This document shows, in pieces, positions 10,901 to 19,864 of a stretch of 24,829 nucleotides of DNA (its first letter is position 1; every line of letters starts with the position of its first letter). The translations under genes and the position numbers were made by a program. The notes below the pieces were generated by a model. The model saw nothing but the letters and a program-made list of their open reading frames with translations, was not told the origin of the DNA and searched no databases. The DNA lies in the NCBI RefSeq assembly GCF_000313135.1, contig NW_004457586.1, positions 890,889 through 915,717 of the forward strand, read 5' to 3'. This stretch comes from Acanthamoeba castellanii str. Neff. Its lineage: Eukaryota > Discosea > Longamoebia > Acanthamoebidae.

Positions 10901-13900
10901 TGCGGTCCCGCATCTGCTCCGACCGGCGCTTCTTGTGCTCCCCCTCCATCGCGTGCTGCAGGTTCGACGTCGACGCAAAGAACTGTTGCACCGCTTGCGT
11001 CAGCTAGAGCGGTTGACCGCACACGCGCCACCGCACGCACGCACAACCGCACACGCGCGCAAAGAAAGAAGCGAACCATCGGCGGGGACGTGGAGGCAGA
11101 GGGCAAGGTCGTGGCGGGGTGATAGGGCCGGTAGCAGAGCACGGAGAAGAGGGTCTCGACTTCGTCGGCGCCGATGTCGCGCTTGAGGTCGCGCAGGTTG
11201 ACCAGGTGGCCGTAGACGGGGAACATGGACGACAGCTTCATCCGCCGCGCGGCTACCACCCGGTGGTCGGCGGTGGCGCCGCTCTCGTCGCCCGACCCGG
11301 CCACGCCGCCGACGTCGTGGTGCTCTTTCCTGTCCACTTCCCCCGCCGCCGCCGACGAAGACGCGGCGAGTTGCTTCTTGCGCTCGCGCTCCAGCTTCTC
11401 GCGGCTCTCACGCCGCCGTCGGCTGCCGCGCTGCTGCAGTTGCTTGCGCAGCTTGACGCCGCCGATGTCGCCGCTGATGTCAAAATCGTCGCTGTCGCCA
11501 CCACCGCCGGTGGCGTCGCTCTCACGCGCGTGGGCGACCTTGTCGTGGGCGAAGCGGTCGAGGTAGGCCGTGAGGTGGGTCAGCGAGACCGCGCACTCGG
11601 TCGACTCCAGTATGTCCGCGCACCACAGCGCGAACTCCTCGTAGCGGAACGACGAGTTGCTCTTCATCCGTTGATGCGACTTCTTCTTCCGCGCATTGAC
11701 GGCACTACGCGACCGCACACAACACACAACACACGACCGCACACACACAACACGCGGTTTGAGACGAACGTGTGTCGTGCGGAAATTGGGGTGGGGGGGC
11801 GACGCACGCCGGGCTCTCGTCGGGCTCGTAGGAGAGGGTGAGGAACTGGTCCCGCACCTGCTGGTTGCAGCCGTCGAGCAGGGTGCCCAGGACGTCGGAC
11901 ACGGCGGTGGGCTCCACCGCCCACGCCACGCAGAGCTCCCCGAGGTAGTGCACGAAGCTCTCCGCGACGACGTACTTCCAGAGCGAGGCCATCAACAGGC
12001 GATTGCTCGACTCCTCGAGGTGGACCGCACTACGCAACGCCAAGTCGGTCAGTAAGCAAGCGTGTGTCGTGTCGTGTCGTGCCGTGCGTCTAGTGTGTGT
12101 CGTGCCTGTTAAAGTAGTGCTGGCTCTTGATTAATCGGACCAACTTCTGGACGGCGTGGTACGCCTCTCCCTTGTAGGCGTCGACCATCGCAGTGTTGAG
12201 CAGCTGTTCTCGACTGCGTTCGTACATATCATTAGATCTAGACCGCAAAATTGCAGGCGAGGGGGGGAGAGAGGCCGCAGTACTTGGACGCTGGAACGAC
12301 GGCGGTTGCCGGGTCGGCCTTCTCCCGTCGCGAGTATTCATACATGGTCGACAGCAATATGGCCCACCCCAGCTGCAGCGTAAGGCGACACCACCTCTTC
12401 GTGTGAGATTCGTTCTCCCGTCTCATTGGCCGTGTCGTGTCGTGTCGTTGGTCGTGTCGTTGGTCGCGTCGTTGGTCGTGTCGTGTCGTGTCGTGTCGTG
12501 TCGTGTCGTGTCGTGTCGTGTCGTGTCGTGTCGTGTCGTGTCGTGTCGTGTCGTGTCGTGTCGTGTGTATTTGTCATAGGTTAAAGTGTGCGTACCACGG
12601 ACTGACGCGGAGGAAGGAGGAACTCCTTGAACCGACCTCGCCAGAACTGGGACAGCAGATTATTCTCGGGCAGCTCCTTGCCGTTGTTCTCCACAAACAC
12701 CAGCGCATCTGCGACACGACACACGACACAGCACACCACGACACACGACACACGACACACGAGACGTAGAATAAATATTAGCCAAGAGGTCCGGGACGTA
12801 GACATGTCGGTGGCATACCCGAGGTGCTTCGGGCAAAGTAGAGCGGGTGGGGCAACGAGTTGGAAATGCGCTTGGGGTCGTAATTGATGTTGTAGTGCAC
12901 CAACACGAAGCCCTCCAGGAAATACACGGCCGACCTGTCGTCGTCGCGATTGATCGGGTGAGTGCTACGTGCGTGTGTGCGGTGGTGCGTGTGTGCGTGT
13001 GCGGTGTCGGAGTGGGGAGCATGGAACCTGTTGGTATCGCCTTTGTACATGAACTGAGCACCGTTCTGCTCGAGGCAGAAGAAGAGGATGGCCAGCGGAT
13101 GCGTGAGCTCCTTCCCCGGCCATCGCTCCGGCCCCGCCGCACTACACGCCCCCCAAGGAAAAGAATAGAAAGGAAAAGAAAGAAAAAGAAAAGGTCAGCG
13201 CCGATCGCCTGCCATGGTGCGCGCTTGCGTGACGAGAGGCGTACCTCTCTCGAATGTCGCTTATCTTGTACAGATCGGCCGCTTGCTCTCGCGTGTGTCG
13301 TCCGATCACGGAGATCACCGTCACCGGCCTGCGAACGACGACGCGTGTCACGTGTGAGAAGCCACCAAAGCCCACCCGACTGTGGGCTCATCAACCAAGG
13401 GAAAAGAAAGAAAGAAAGAAAGAAAGCAAGCAAGCAAGAAAGACAATCTGGGGCAGAACCCAACGCACTTGGCAAAATTGGGGTTGTCGCGGAAGTGGGC
13501 TATGAACCGGCGCACGTTGAGCGCCAGGTACTCCTCCTCGGAAGTCGACAGCAGCTGGAAGTTGACCGTCGCCTCCACCCGCTTCTTGCAAATCGGGCAC
13601 CTGATCGGTTTCCCCGGCTCCACTGTTACCGACGACACACGACACACACGACACACGACACGCGGCACACGAGACACACCGCACACACGACACGTGCACG
13701 AGACACACCGCACACGTGACACACACGCACGCGACGGGGTACCTAGCATTGAGCTTGACGAGCTTTTCGATGCAGTATTGGCAGAAGGGGTGGCCGCAGA
13801 ACATGAGACGCCCGCGGCACTGGTTGGTCTGGCAGATGAAGCAGACCTCGCTGTTGAGCACCCGCGGGGAGACCGACTCGACCAACAGCAGGAGGCGACT

Positions 13901-16900
13901 GAAGAAGTCCAACGGCTGGTACTGCAGCTTGTTGTACGCCGCGTGCTCCTTGATGAACAGCTCGCACAGATGCGACTCGAGCTCCGCCTCATCGGCGTAT
14001 TCCTGGCGTGTCGTGTGTGTCGTGTGTGTCGTGTGTGTCGTGTCGGTTCACAGGAATGAAGCTGCAGATGGGGCGAGTGTGTGGTACGGTACCTGGAAGG
14101 GTCCGTCCCACACGTTCAGCTGGGAGGCCATCTTTCTATAGAACATCTTGCCGAACTGCCGCCTGGCCTTGGCCCACATCACCCTGTAGTGGCCGCGCAT
14201 GTGAGACCTGTTACGTGCGTGCGTGCGTGCGTGCCACGAACCTGGGGTAGAAAGGGAGATTGGACGCTTCGGAAACCCAGATGTCGGTCTGACTTCGGTG
14301 GGAGATGTGACCGTTCCTGACCTGGGTGCAGTAGATCGGCATTCCGTCGCCGTCCACGCACTCCGGTCGCTTGGCCGAACAAGGACCCACCTGCGCACAT
14401 AATTTCGCATATTATTATTATATATTATGAAATATTAATAAGCATCATTATTATGAAATATCGTCGTCAGATCTGAAAAATAGAAATGAATAAATACATT
14501 GATATTGAGATTACCTCGTGGAAGCGCTGCCAGATGAAGCCGACAAGGCTGCGGTAGAGCTTGTGCTCCTCGAATTCGACCTGCTTGGTCTTGTGATGAT
14601 CGAGGATCGATTGCGTGGCGGGCGAGGCCGGCGGGGTCAGATGCCCGATCGCCTGGACATCCACGCGAATCCCATCAGAAAAAGATGCGCAAGCGGGGGG
14701 TTGTTGTGACGTGGCACCTCGCTGCGCACTTTGTCGACTCCGCGGTAGGGCGACGACGCGGTGCTCGGCGAAATAAGGGCCGTGTACAGATTGCGTAGCA
14801 GCGACCCCGTGGCGTCTGGTATGCCGGCCACATACCACCGACGCCGCGTTAGTGTATCGTGTCGTGTGCGTGTGCGTGTCGTGTGCGTGTCGTGTCGTGT
14901 GAGCCTTTCGGGCCAGCTGCGTACCTTTGCTGTCGAACGGATCGGGCGATTTGCTGGTCGCGCGGGTGCGTAGCAGGCCAGAGAGACTCAACGACTGGCA
15001 GCACGCAAATAAATAAAAATATAAATTGAAAATGAAACGCAATGCAATAACGAAAAACATAATCAGGAAAAAACGAAAGTTGCGAGCTTGCCCCGGGGGC
15101 GAGTACCGGCATGGGCTCCTCGCCCTCGTGTCCTTCCTCGTAGGCGACGCTGGCGAGCATGCCATCGACCACCTTGTTCATCTCCGGCAGGAATTGCGAG
15201 AGCAGCGCTTCGTTGTTGGCCGCCACCGTCATCATCGCCAGCAGTTTGATCGAGGCTGCGCCGCACATGAGAGAGAGAGAGTCAGCAACGGGGCGATGAT
15301 CAGTGATGACTGGGTGACAGCCACTTGGTCTCTGTCGGGGTACCTTCGCAGGCCTGCTTGTAGTTGTCCCACCGGCCCTCGGACGGCTTGTCGTCGTAAA
15401 TCGAATGGAAAAAGTCGACAATAACCGACTCGAGTTTGTACTGTGGGTTGGGGAGCAGAATGACCGTCGTCACCGTGAGCACGCGGCACACACGCGACAC
15501 TCAACGCACGCACGACATACGCAGCCCTCACGACATGCGCAACACGCTGGTGGAGTGGGGGGGAGTACCTGAGGGCCGATCTTGAGCGAGACTTCGTAGG
15601 GCGTGACCTTGAGCTCCTGGTGGAAGTTGTACACGATCCACCGAAACTTGTCGCCCCACTGCGCTCGATTCAGATTGCTAACCGACACAACACGCACACA
15701 CGACACACGACACACACGACACACACCCGGTGAGTCTTCCGACATGCGGCGGAGACAAGGCGCAGAGGCAGCGAGTGGATAGAACCTGTTGTGCTGCTGT
15801 CGGATCTGCTCCTGTTCCTGCAGCAGCAGCTCCAGGTGCAGCTTGAGCACGTTGATCTGCTGCAGGAACCGGAAGTAGTTCTTCTCGGTGCCCTTGTCCG
15901 GAATGTACACGCAGACGACCCGCAGGAAGGCCTGCCCCAGGAGCTTGTTCTTGTCGTGCGTCTCCAAATAGAGGCGCGTCGTTTCCTGCGAATAAGGAAT
16001 ATTATTGGTATTATTGGTTATTATTATTTAGAAGAGGAGGAAGAACCTCGACCGACATTTCGAGGTCGTTGATGGTGCACTTGTTGCACACGATGAGGAG
16101 CGAGGGCGGGAACGACGACGCAACGCCGGTCGTCGATTGCTGAGCGAACTCGAGCATGTGCTTGAACGGACTGCAATGAACGATCGCGTCAGCAGGAACT
16201 CTCGCCTGACACACACGGCACACACGTGAAGGTACCTTCTTCGGGCAAAATTGGCTTCATCGACGTAAATGATGACGTTGGAGATGGTGTAACATAGTCG
16301 GGGCAGCTTGTTGACGTTGCTCAGTCTCTGCTTGATGTCCCGAATCGACAGCTTCTTAATGTCCTTGGCCGTCACCGCAGGCGTGTTGGGTGACGCGTCG
16401 ATACCTGCAGGTACCAGGCACACACCGAACCACAGCCCAATTCGCCAACACCATCGCAATCCATTCAAAATGAAATCAGTTTCGAAATACATTTCATTGG
16501 TTGCAAGTGAGCCGGTTGCGAGGGGTTACCTTCGACATCGAGCACGAGGATGCGCTTGGACGATACCTGCTCCTTGAGGGTGGTTGTCGACAGAAACATG
16601 ATGTCGTCGTACATGTTGACCTGAAAAAAACAAAAAACAAAAAAACAGGCACTTATGATAAGATCACTCCTACCCTTGCCATGGCCAGGTATGCAACGTA
16701 CGTTGTTGGTCGTCGGCTGGAAGACGCCCTTCTGGGAAACGCGCGGCCGTTGGGGCATGTGGGGGTACATGTGACAGATCAGCGTCGACTTGCCTACGCA
16801 CGCGTACAACCCAACAACAGTTTAGGCTGGCGTTTAACACGGCACACACACACACACACGACACACACAACACGACACACGACACAGGCCATACCTGAGT

Positions 16901-17275
16901 GGGTCGGACCCACGAACGACACGACACGCGAGGTTTGCTTGGGGTAGTTGCGTAGCACTTCCGAGAGCAGGTCCTGCGTTAGCCGTGGTTAGTGTGGCCG
17001 CCCTTTCTCGGTCCTGGGCGTAAGGGTCCCCGATGGTGCGCGTACCTCGTTGATGTCGAATCGGTTGGCTTCGGTCACCTGCAGCAGCTCGGTCTCCAGT
17101 TCGCGCACGCTGGGCACGTCGGTGGTGGCGGAGAGGTGCTCGCACAGGACCTGCAGATTGTTGCGGTAGTCCTCGGTGACCTCCAGCAGATATTCGAGCT
17201 CCTCCTTGCGCCCCTTGAACATCGGGTAGTTTGTCTGGTAGATGTGTCTGGTACAAATCAACAGAATTAGCACTT

Positions 17276-17307
<32 letters not shown>

Positions 17308-19106
17308 GACACACACACGGCACAGACCTGCGCAGCTTGTTGGCTAGCTTGTGTAGCCGGGTCATCTTGGTGATGGCGATGGAGGTGTTAAGCGGAATCC
17401 CGTTGGCGAGGAACTCGATCTCGTCGTACTTGCGCTGCAGCTTCTCCATCGAGAAGTCCTGAATCTGGTGGATCTCCTTGACGATGATCTGTGCGTACTT
17501 GTCGTCGCCCAGGATCGCGGCCAGGTCTTCGAGGGGCACGCTCTTTAGAGTCTCATAGTTGCATATGTGACACTCCCTGGACACGACACGCAACACGCAA
17601 CACGCAACACGCAACACGACCAACGACACGGCACACGACACGAGTGTAAGAGCAGATGATGACCACATGAGGAGGAGGAAGAAGAATGATAAGAATGCAC
17701 AAGTACTTGAGCTGTTCGGTGATCTGCGCGGATATGGCTGGGCTCTTGAGCTTGGGGATCATGCGGAGGAAAGCCTCGACGTCCATGTCCAGCGGCGACT
17801 CCTCGCTCCGGTAGATGGTGATCAGCTCTCGCTGCATAGGAAGGCGGTTTAGTACTCTCTGGCTAGCAGCGGCCACACTACTGCGGGCGGGGTCTAACCT
17901 GGAGGCAGCTCAGGAATCTGTTGACCGGCCAGTTCTTCAGGAGGTGGGCCTTGGTGCTCGGGCTGTCCAGCTGCAAATCGGAAAAGTCCCTGATCGTGTG
18001 TACCTGTGATCGTCGAATATATTAGCATCATTATTTATATCATAATCGATGTTTTCTATGTGTATGATATATAAATAAATAAATAAATAATACAGTGGAA
18101 TATGTGGTGTGGACCTTGAGCTTTTGGTTGAGCACGTTGAGAGCCCAGGTGATGTCCTCGTTCTTGAGCCGGCAGTGGTGCGAGCAGGAGAGCACGCGAT
18201 GCAGTGCGTCGTCCAGCGTCTCCTCCTTCATCGGGTGAGCCGACGGTGGTGATATCGAGCTGGGCGAGAAGTTGAGCTGGCGGCTGGCCGACGCCAATGA
18301 ACCCAAATCTAATCGCATCACACGACACACAGCGACACGCAACGTCAGATATGAGGTTAGCACTAGAACGCGTTGAGGTCTAAGAATGTGCAGTTGTGAG
18401 CGCGCACGTGAAACACTCTCGCCTGGATGCGGCGAGGCCGGCCTCTTTGGAAAGGACTCTCGAAGCTTGTACTGAACCAATCAATAAATCTCACATTAGC
18501 ATTCCCTCTGCGCGTGGCTAACAACCATCAACGATCACCATGTGACGTACCTCCATGTCTGGATCGTCAAGCACGTCTTCCATGGATGTGAACTGCGGTG
18601 TCACCCATGGAGAGGCGAGTGTAAACATAAATGATGGTATGGCGCAACGAGCCCACGACGAGCGATAGAGGAATAGAGCCGAGTGAGTGAGTGTGAGTGA
18701 TCGGTGGTGGTACCCGGGCGGGGCCGAGCCTCTGTCCGCGGCGTGTCGTGGGCGAGGAAGAAATGGCGGACGGCAGCGTGGCGAAAGTGCTGCCGAAGGA
18801 CCTGGGTGAGCGGCTGTTGCTTGTAGCCGAAGCCACGCTTGCATTGTGAGTGACGTATTTGCCAATTGCGTGTCGCGGTGTGCGGTGCCGTGTCGCACGC
18901 GTGTGCGGCCAGGTATGATACAAAATGAAAAACAAGGCGGGCAATTATGTGCTCACGCTGTAAAAATGAAAACAGGCAACGCAGAAAGGGTAGATGCGGT
19001 TGTACCTGCGTCGCTCATCCTTCTGGCGCTGCATGGCGTCGTGGCTGGGGCTGCGCTTCAGCTCGCGCTGTCCGTGCCGGGTACTGTGCGGCCCAGGAAT
19101 GTCCAT
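5379..19106 (-). CDS. Giant GTPase-RING-RING-pseudokinase-VPS9 protein
   Basis: Fifty-three exons join in phase without a stop: 19106-19006, 18837-18714, 18592-18551, 18471-18417, 18308-18115, 18003-17899, 17831-17707, 17576-17328, 17247-17046, 16973-16895, 16793-16702, 16620-16530, 16404-16236, 16170-16047, 15985-15786, 15677-15569, 15440-15344, 15255-15107, 14994-14925, 14815-14718, 14652-14515, 14390-14242, 14207-14093, 14002-13743, 13600-13469, 13328-13245, 13141-13028, 12934-12819, 12708-12596, 12372-12284, 12213-12106, 12029-11808, 11704-11077, 11003-10088, 9978-9895, 9785-9666, 9572-9467, 9354-9201, 9074-8869, 8741-8610, 8490-8387, 8313-8225, 8101-8010, 7874-7771, 7707-7634, 7371-7208, 7093-6962, 6874-6761, 6692-6634, 6553-6423, 6348-6173, 6088-5991, 5901-5379. 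The product is about 2,773 residues if one base is missing in exon 34, or 2,743 if that exon hides an 89-base intron. Domains by residue: Ser/Arg-rich N-terminus 1-75; helical region with a CHIC motif near 250; GTPase about 400-650; RING 1013-1050; helical region 1060-1450; split RING 1674-1870; pseudokinase 1915-2188; acidic linker about 2220-2250; VPS9 2364-2565; acidic stretch, hydrophobic segment and basic coiled tail 2665-2773. Least certain: the start of exon 30, the exon 48/49 junction, and whether RNA shows one transcript or several. Function inferred: a scaffold linking ubiquitylation to Rab-controlled membrane traffic. Confidence 0.72.
5609..5651 (-). other. Short hydrophobic segment near C-terminus of giant protein
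   Basis: Residues about 2684-2698 read TWVGPVLGIVGVVLY, directly after a Glu run and before a basic Lys/Arg-rich stretch. Fifteen residues is short for a membrane helix, so this may be a membrane-associated or amphipathic element rather than a true transmembrane anchor. Confidence 0.35.
6173..7093 (-). other. VPS9 domain (Rab5-family GEF) of giant protein, exons 47-51
   Basis: VPS9 domains activate Rab5-type GTPases on early endosomes and phagosomes. The order of elements fits the family: EVIFPLLHDILFERIKAN, then a Lys-rich segment, HLTLEDLGAP, a helix ending LPSPYLKA, then AGFDDTIAVIQYLLLKAQIP with HIYSEYYFMDVF, and a closing helix ELALRFVLGKLGGFIQMM. The Asp in GFDD and the hydrophobic strand after it match the conserved core where GEF-active members carry Asp and Tyr/Thr. 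The call is by remembered pattern, not by a profile search. Residues are about 2364-2565. Confidence 0.65.
6914..6949. repeat. ACACGCA heptamer repeat, intronic
   Basis: About five ACACGCA units lie in the intron between exons 47 and 48 of the giant gene. They are a one-base relative of the large ACACGCC array at 7394-7614. Confidence 0.85.
7394..7614. repeat. ACACGCC heptamer tandem array, about 31 copies
   Basis: A near-perfect minisatellite of 7-bp units fills most of the intron between exons 45 and 46 (7633-7372). Because seven is not a multiple of three and no unit contains a stop, the minus strand is open in all three frames and each frame spells the same heptapeptide VWRVACG. It is intronic by splice phase and is not called as coding. 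Confidence 0.95.
7875..7941. repeat. GT microsatellite, intronic
   Basis: GT/GTGTGC repeats lie directly next to the acceptor of exon 44 of the giant gene. On the coding strand the tract is CA-rich. Confidence 0.9.
8387..9785 (-). other. Pseudokinase domain of giant protein, exons 36-41
   Basis: A protein-kinase fold is visible at about residues 1915-2188. The glycine-rich strand and VAVK lysine are present (IRVGNWRGKAVAVKYY). The helix before the catalytic loop reads IRYLHVLGFIHKNVKPGNVVV, where the HRD aspartate is Asn (residue about 2038). The DFG motif is replaced by MSFG (Ser at about 2063). RYKAPEV supplies the APE motif and SDVYGFG the helix-F aspartate. Loss of both catalytic Asp residues indicates a pseudokinase, likely a binding or allosteric module. 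The overall pattern is like the tyrosine-kinase-like (TKL) group common in amoebae, which is inference. Confidence 0.8.
8496..8563. repeat. ACCACAC-type heptamer repeat, intronic
   Basis: A run of CACACC/ACCACAC units occupies the intron between exons 40 and 41 of the giant gene, next to the acceptor of exon 41. Confidence 0.85.
10138..10728 (-). other. Second RING finger of giant protein, split by a low-complexity insert
   Basis: The first six zinc ligands read CVLC, ten residues, CGHPICAVC (residues about 1674-1696). The last pair, CCPICHRW, comes about 170 residues later (about 1866-1870). The insert between them is Arg/Glu-rich, then Ser/Thr/Pro-rich, then Lys/Glu/Asp-rich, and lies in the same open exon. 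A typical RING has about 10-20 residues at that point, so the fold would need this segment to loop out. Confidence 0.65.
12430..12567. repeat. TCGTG pentamer tandem array
   Basis: About 25 units of TCGTG, with a few GTTGG-containing variants at the left end, lie in the intron between exons 29 and 30 of the giant gene. The array makes spurious long open frames of VVSCR type on the plus strand. Confidence 0.92.
12714..12763. repeat. CACGACA-type simple repeat, intronic
   Basis: Degenerate ACACGAC units fill the intron between exons 28 and 29 of the giant gene. Confidence 0.8.
13402..13442. repeat. GAAA/GCAA tetramer repeat, intronic
   Basis: AAAG units followed by AAGC units lie in the intron between exons 25 and 26. 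The coding strand reads as a CTTT/CTTG tract. Confidence 0.85.
13588..13843 (-). other. First RING finger of giant protein, exons 24-25
   Basis: Residues 1013-1050 give a textbook C3HC4 RING: CFIC, eleven residues, CGHPFCQYC, ten residues, CPIC. It is split by an intron right before the last zinc pair. Acceptor choice is decided by phase: using the CAG at 13603-13601 restores both the frame and the spacing, while a more upstream CAG does not. RING fingers of this class bind E2 enzymes and promote ubiquitin transfer. Confidence 0.88.
13630..13735. repeat. CACGACA/CACACGA-type simple repeat, intronic
   Basis: Degenerate ACACGAC and CACACGA units cover the intron between exons 24 and 25, which separates the two halves of the first RING finger. 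Confidence 0.8.
15786..16973 (-). other. GB1/RHD3-like GTPase domain of giant protein, exons 10-15
   Basis: The P-loop GPTHSGKST (residues 421-429) is split by an intron after Ser-Gly. A PTT element about 25 residues later may be switch I. The strand ILVLDVEG (480-487) gives the DxxG motif in the DVEG form typical of RHD3/atlastin-like and guanylate-binding GTPases. A second hydrophobic strand, ISNVIIYVDEANF, follows, then SLLIVCNKCTIND at 566-578, where NKC stands in the position of the usual N/TKxD but lacks the Asp. Guanine specificity is therefore uncertain. A long Gln/Glu helix rich in coiled-coil character ends the region. Confidence 0.62.
17281..17307. repeat. CA microsatellite, intronic
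   Basis: Thirteen or so CA units lie in the intron between exons 8 and 9 of the giant gene. Confidence 0.92.
17582..17617. repeat. ACACGCA heptamer repeat, second copy
   Basis: Four to five ACACGCA units lie in the intron between exons 7 and 8 of the giant gene. The unit is the same as at 6914-6949, more than 10 kb away in the same gene. Confidence 0.85.
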
Positions 19107-19505
19107 GTGGTTCCACAATCACGCGTGCCCGCTTGTGAATCGCAGAGAAAATGATATCTATCTGCGATTTTTTCCAAGAGCCGCTTGGCCGGCGTCTGTG
19201 GGCAGAGAGTTCGCAATGGAAGAGGCGGCCGCTCGAATTGAATCGATGTAGTATTGTTGCAATGTGGTGCCTTGCGTTCTCTCCCGTGCGGGAACTGCCT
19301 TCCCTTTATCTTTTCCCTAATTTTCCTTTATTATTTTCCTTTCGCTGGCAAGAGAAAAAGCGTTTTTTTGTAAACAAAGAAAAAGAGATGAGCCGTTGAC
19401 CGCTTCAGAGGGGCAACTACCTTGGGTTGGCAGTAGTTCCAACCTTTTACTCCTTGGTTTAGGCCTAACTTCTGAAAACGGACCTCCCACTCTAAGGTAC
19501 GTTGC
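19107..19505. other. Intergenic: upstream region of giant gene
   Basis: This is the left part of a head-to-head gap. I find no supported coding exon. The right end holds a hairpin at 19425-19444 (GGTTGG, 8-base loop, CCAACC) followed by TTTT. The promoter of the giant gene should lie here; no TATA-like box stands out. Confidence 0.5.
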
Positions 19506-19577
19506 GGGGCGTTGGTGAAAGTGGAATCATGTAGGACTCCAGATCCTGAGGTGCGGGTTCAATTCCTGCACGCCCCA
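19506..19577 (+). tRNA. tRNA-Trp (anticodon CCA)
   Basis: A 72-base cloverleaf folds without gaps. The acceptor stem GGGGCGT pairs perfectly with ACGCCCC. The D arm GTGA/TCAT has one G-T pair. The anticodon stem TAGGA/TCCTG encloses the loop CTCCAGA with anticodon CCA at 19539-19541. The variable loop is four bases, and the T arm GCGGG/CCTGC encloses TTCAATT. The A box TGGTGAAAGTGG fits the TRGYNNANNNGG consensus and the B box GGTTCAATTCC is intact. The loop CTCCAGA is the same as in animal tRNA-Trp as I recall it. There is no intron, CCA is not encoded, and a TTTT polymerase III terminator follows at 19590-19593. Confidence 0.9.
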
Positions 19578-19864
19578 CAACACATAACGTTTTCCTCCAC
19601 ACCAGAGACGAAAAAGGCTCGGTCTATCATTGGCCTGGTTGCAGCCTACAACTGTCCAGCCGGCTGTAACTCGGCCAACGAAGTGTGATCGAATGTACCC
19701 TGTCCTGTCGCCGACACAGCATTTTTGGTGGCCACACTACTTTTCTTTTTCTTTTTTCTTTCTCGCGCAGCCCGTGGGTCGGGCAGCCAACCAGAACTTT
19801 GAAGACGGACTACACTATGAACCCAACTGTTTTACTCTACGCTTCTCCACGCCACACAACAGCA
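19578..19864. other. Intergenic and 5' region of the MRH gene
   Basis: After the tRNA terminator this stretch contains a strong pyrimidine tract ending in CTCGCGCAG near 19770, which looks like a 3' splice site. A GTACCC donor-like element lies about 70 bases earlier, so the MRH gene may have a 5'UTR intron. An in-frame upstream ATG at 19817 could extend that protein by 16 residues. Confidence 0.45.

Noticed and set aside
9628..11748. Single 706-codon minus-strand open frame treated as one gene
   Set aside because: It contains exons 33-36 of the giant gene only in part and reads through introns at 11076-11004, 10087-9979 and 9894-9786, where it loses the frame of neighbouring coding segments.
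10373..11841. Plus-strand open frames of 240-249 codons opposite exons 33-34
   Set aside because: Composition is that of antisense to GC-rich exons; no motif is seen, while the minus strand shows a RING.
12437..12769. Plus-strand open frame rich in VVSCR repeats, and its minus-strand shadow
   Set aside because: Produced by the TCGTG pentamer array in an intron; no similarity outside the repeat.
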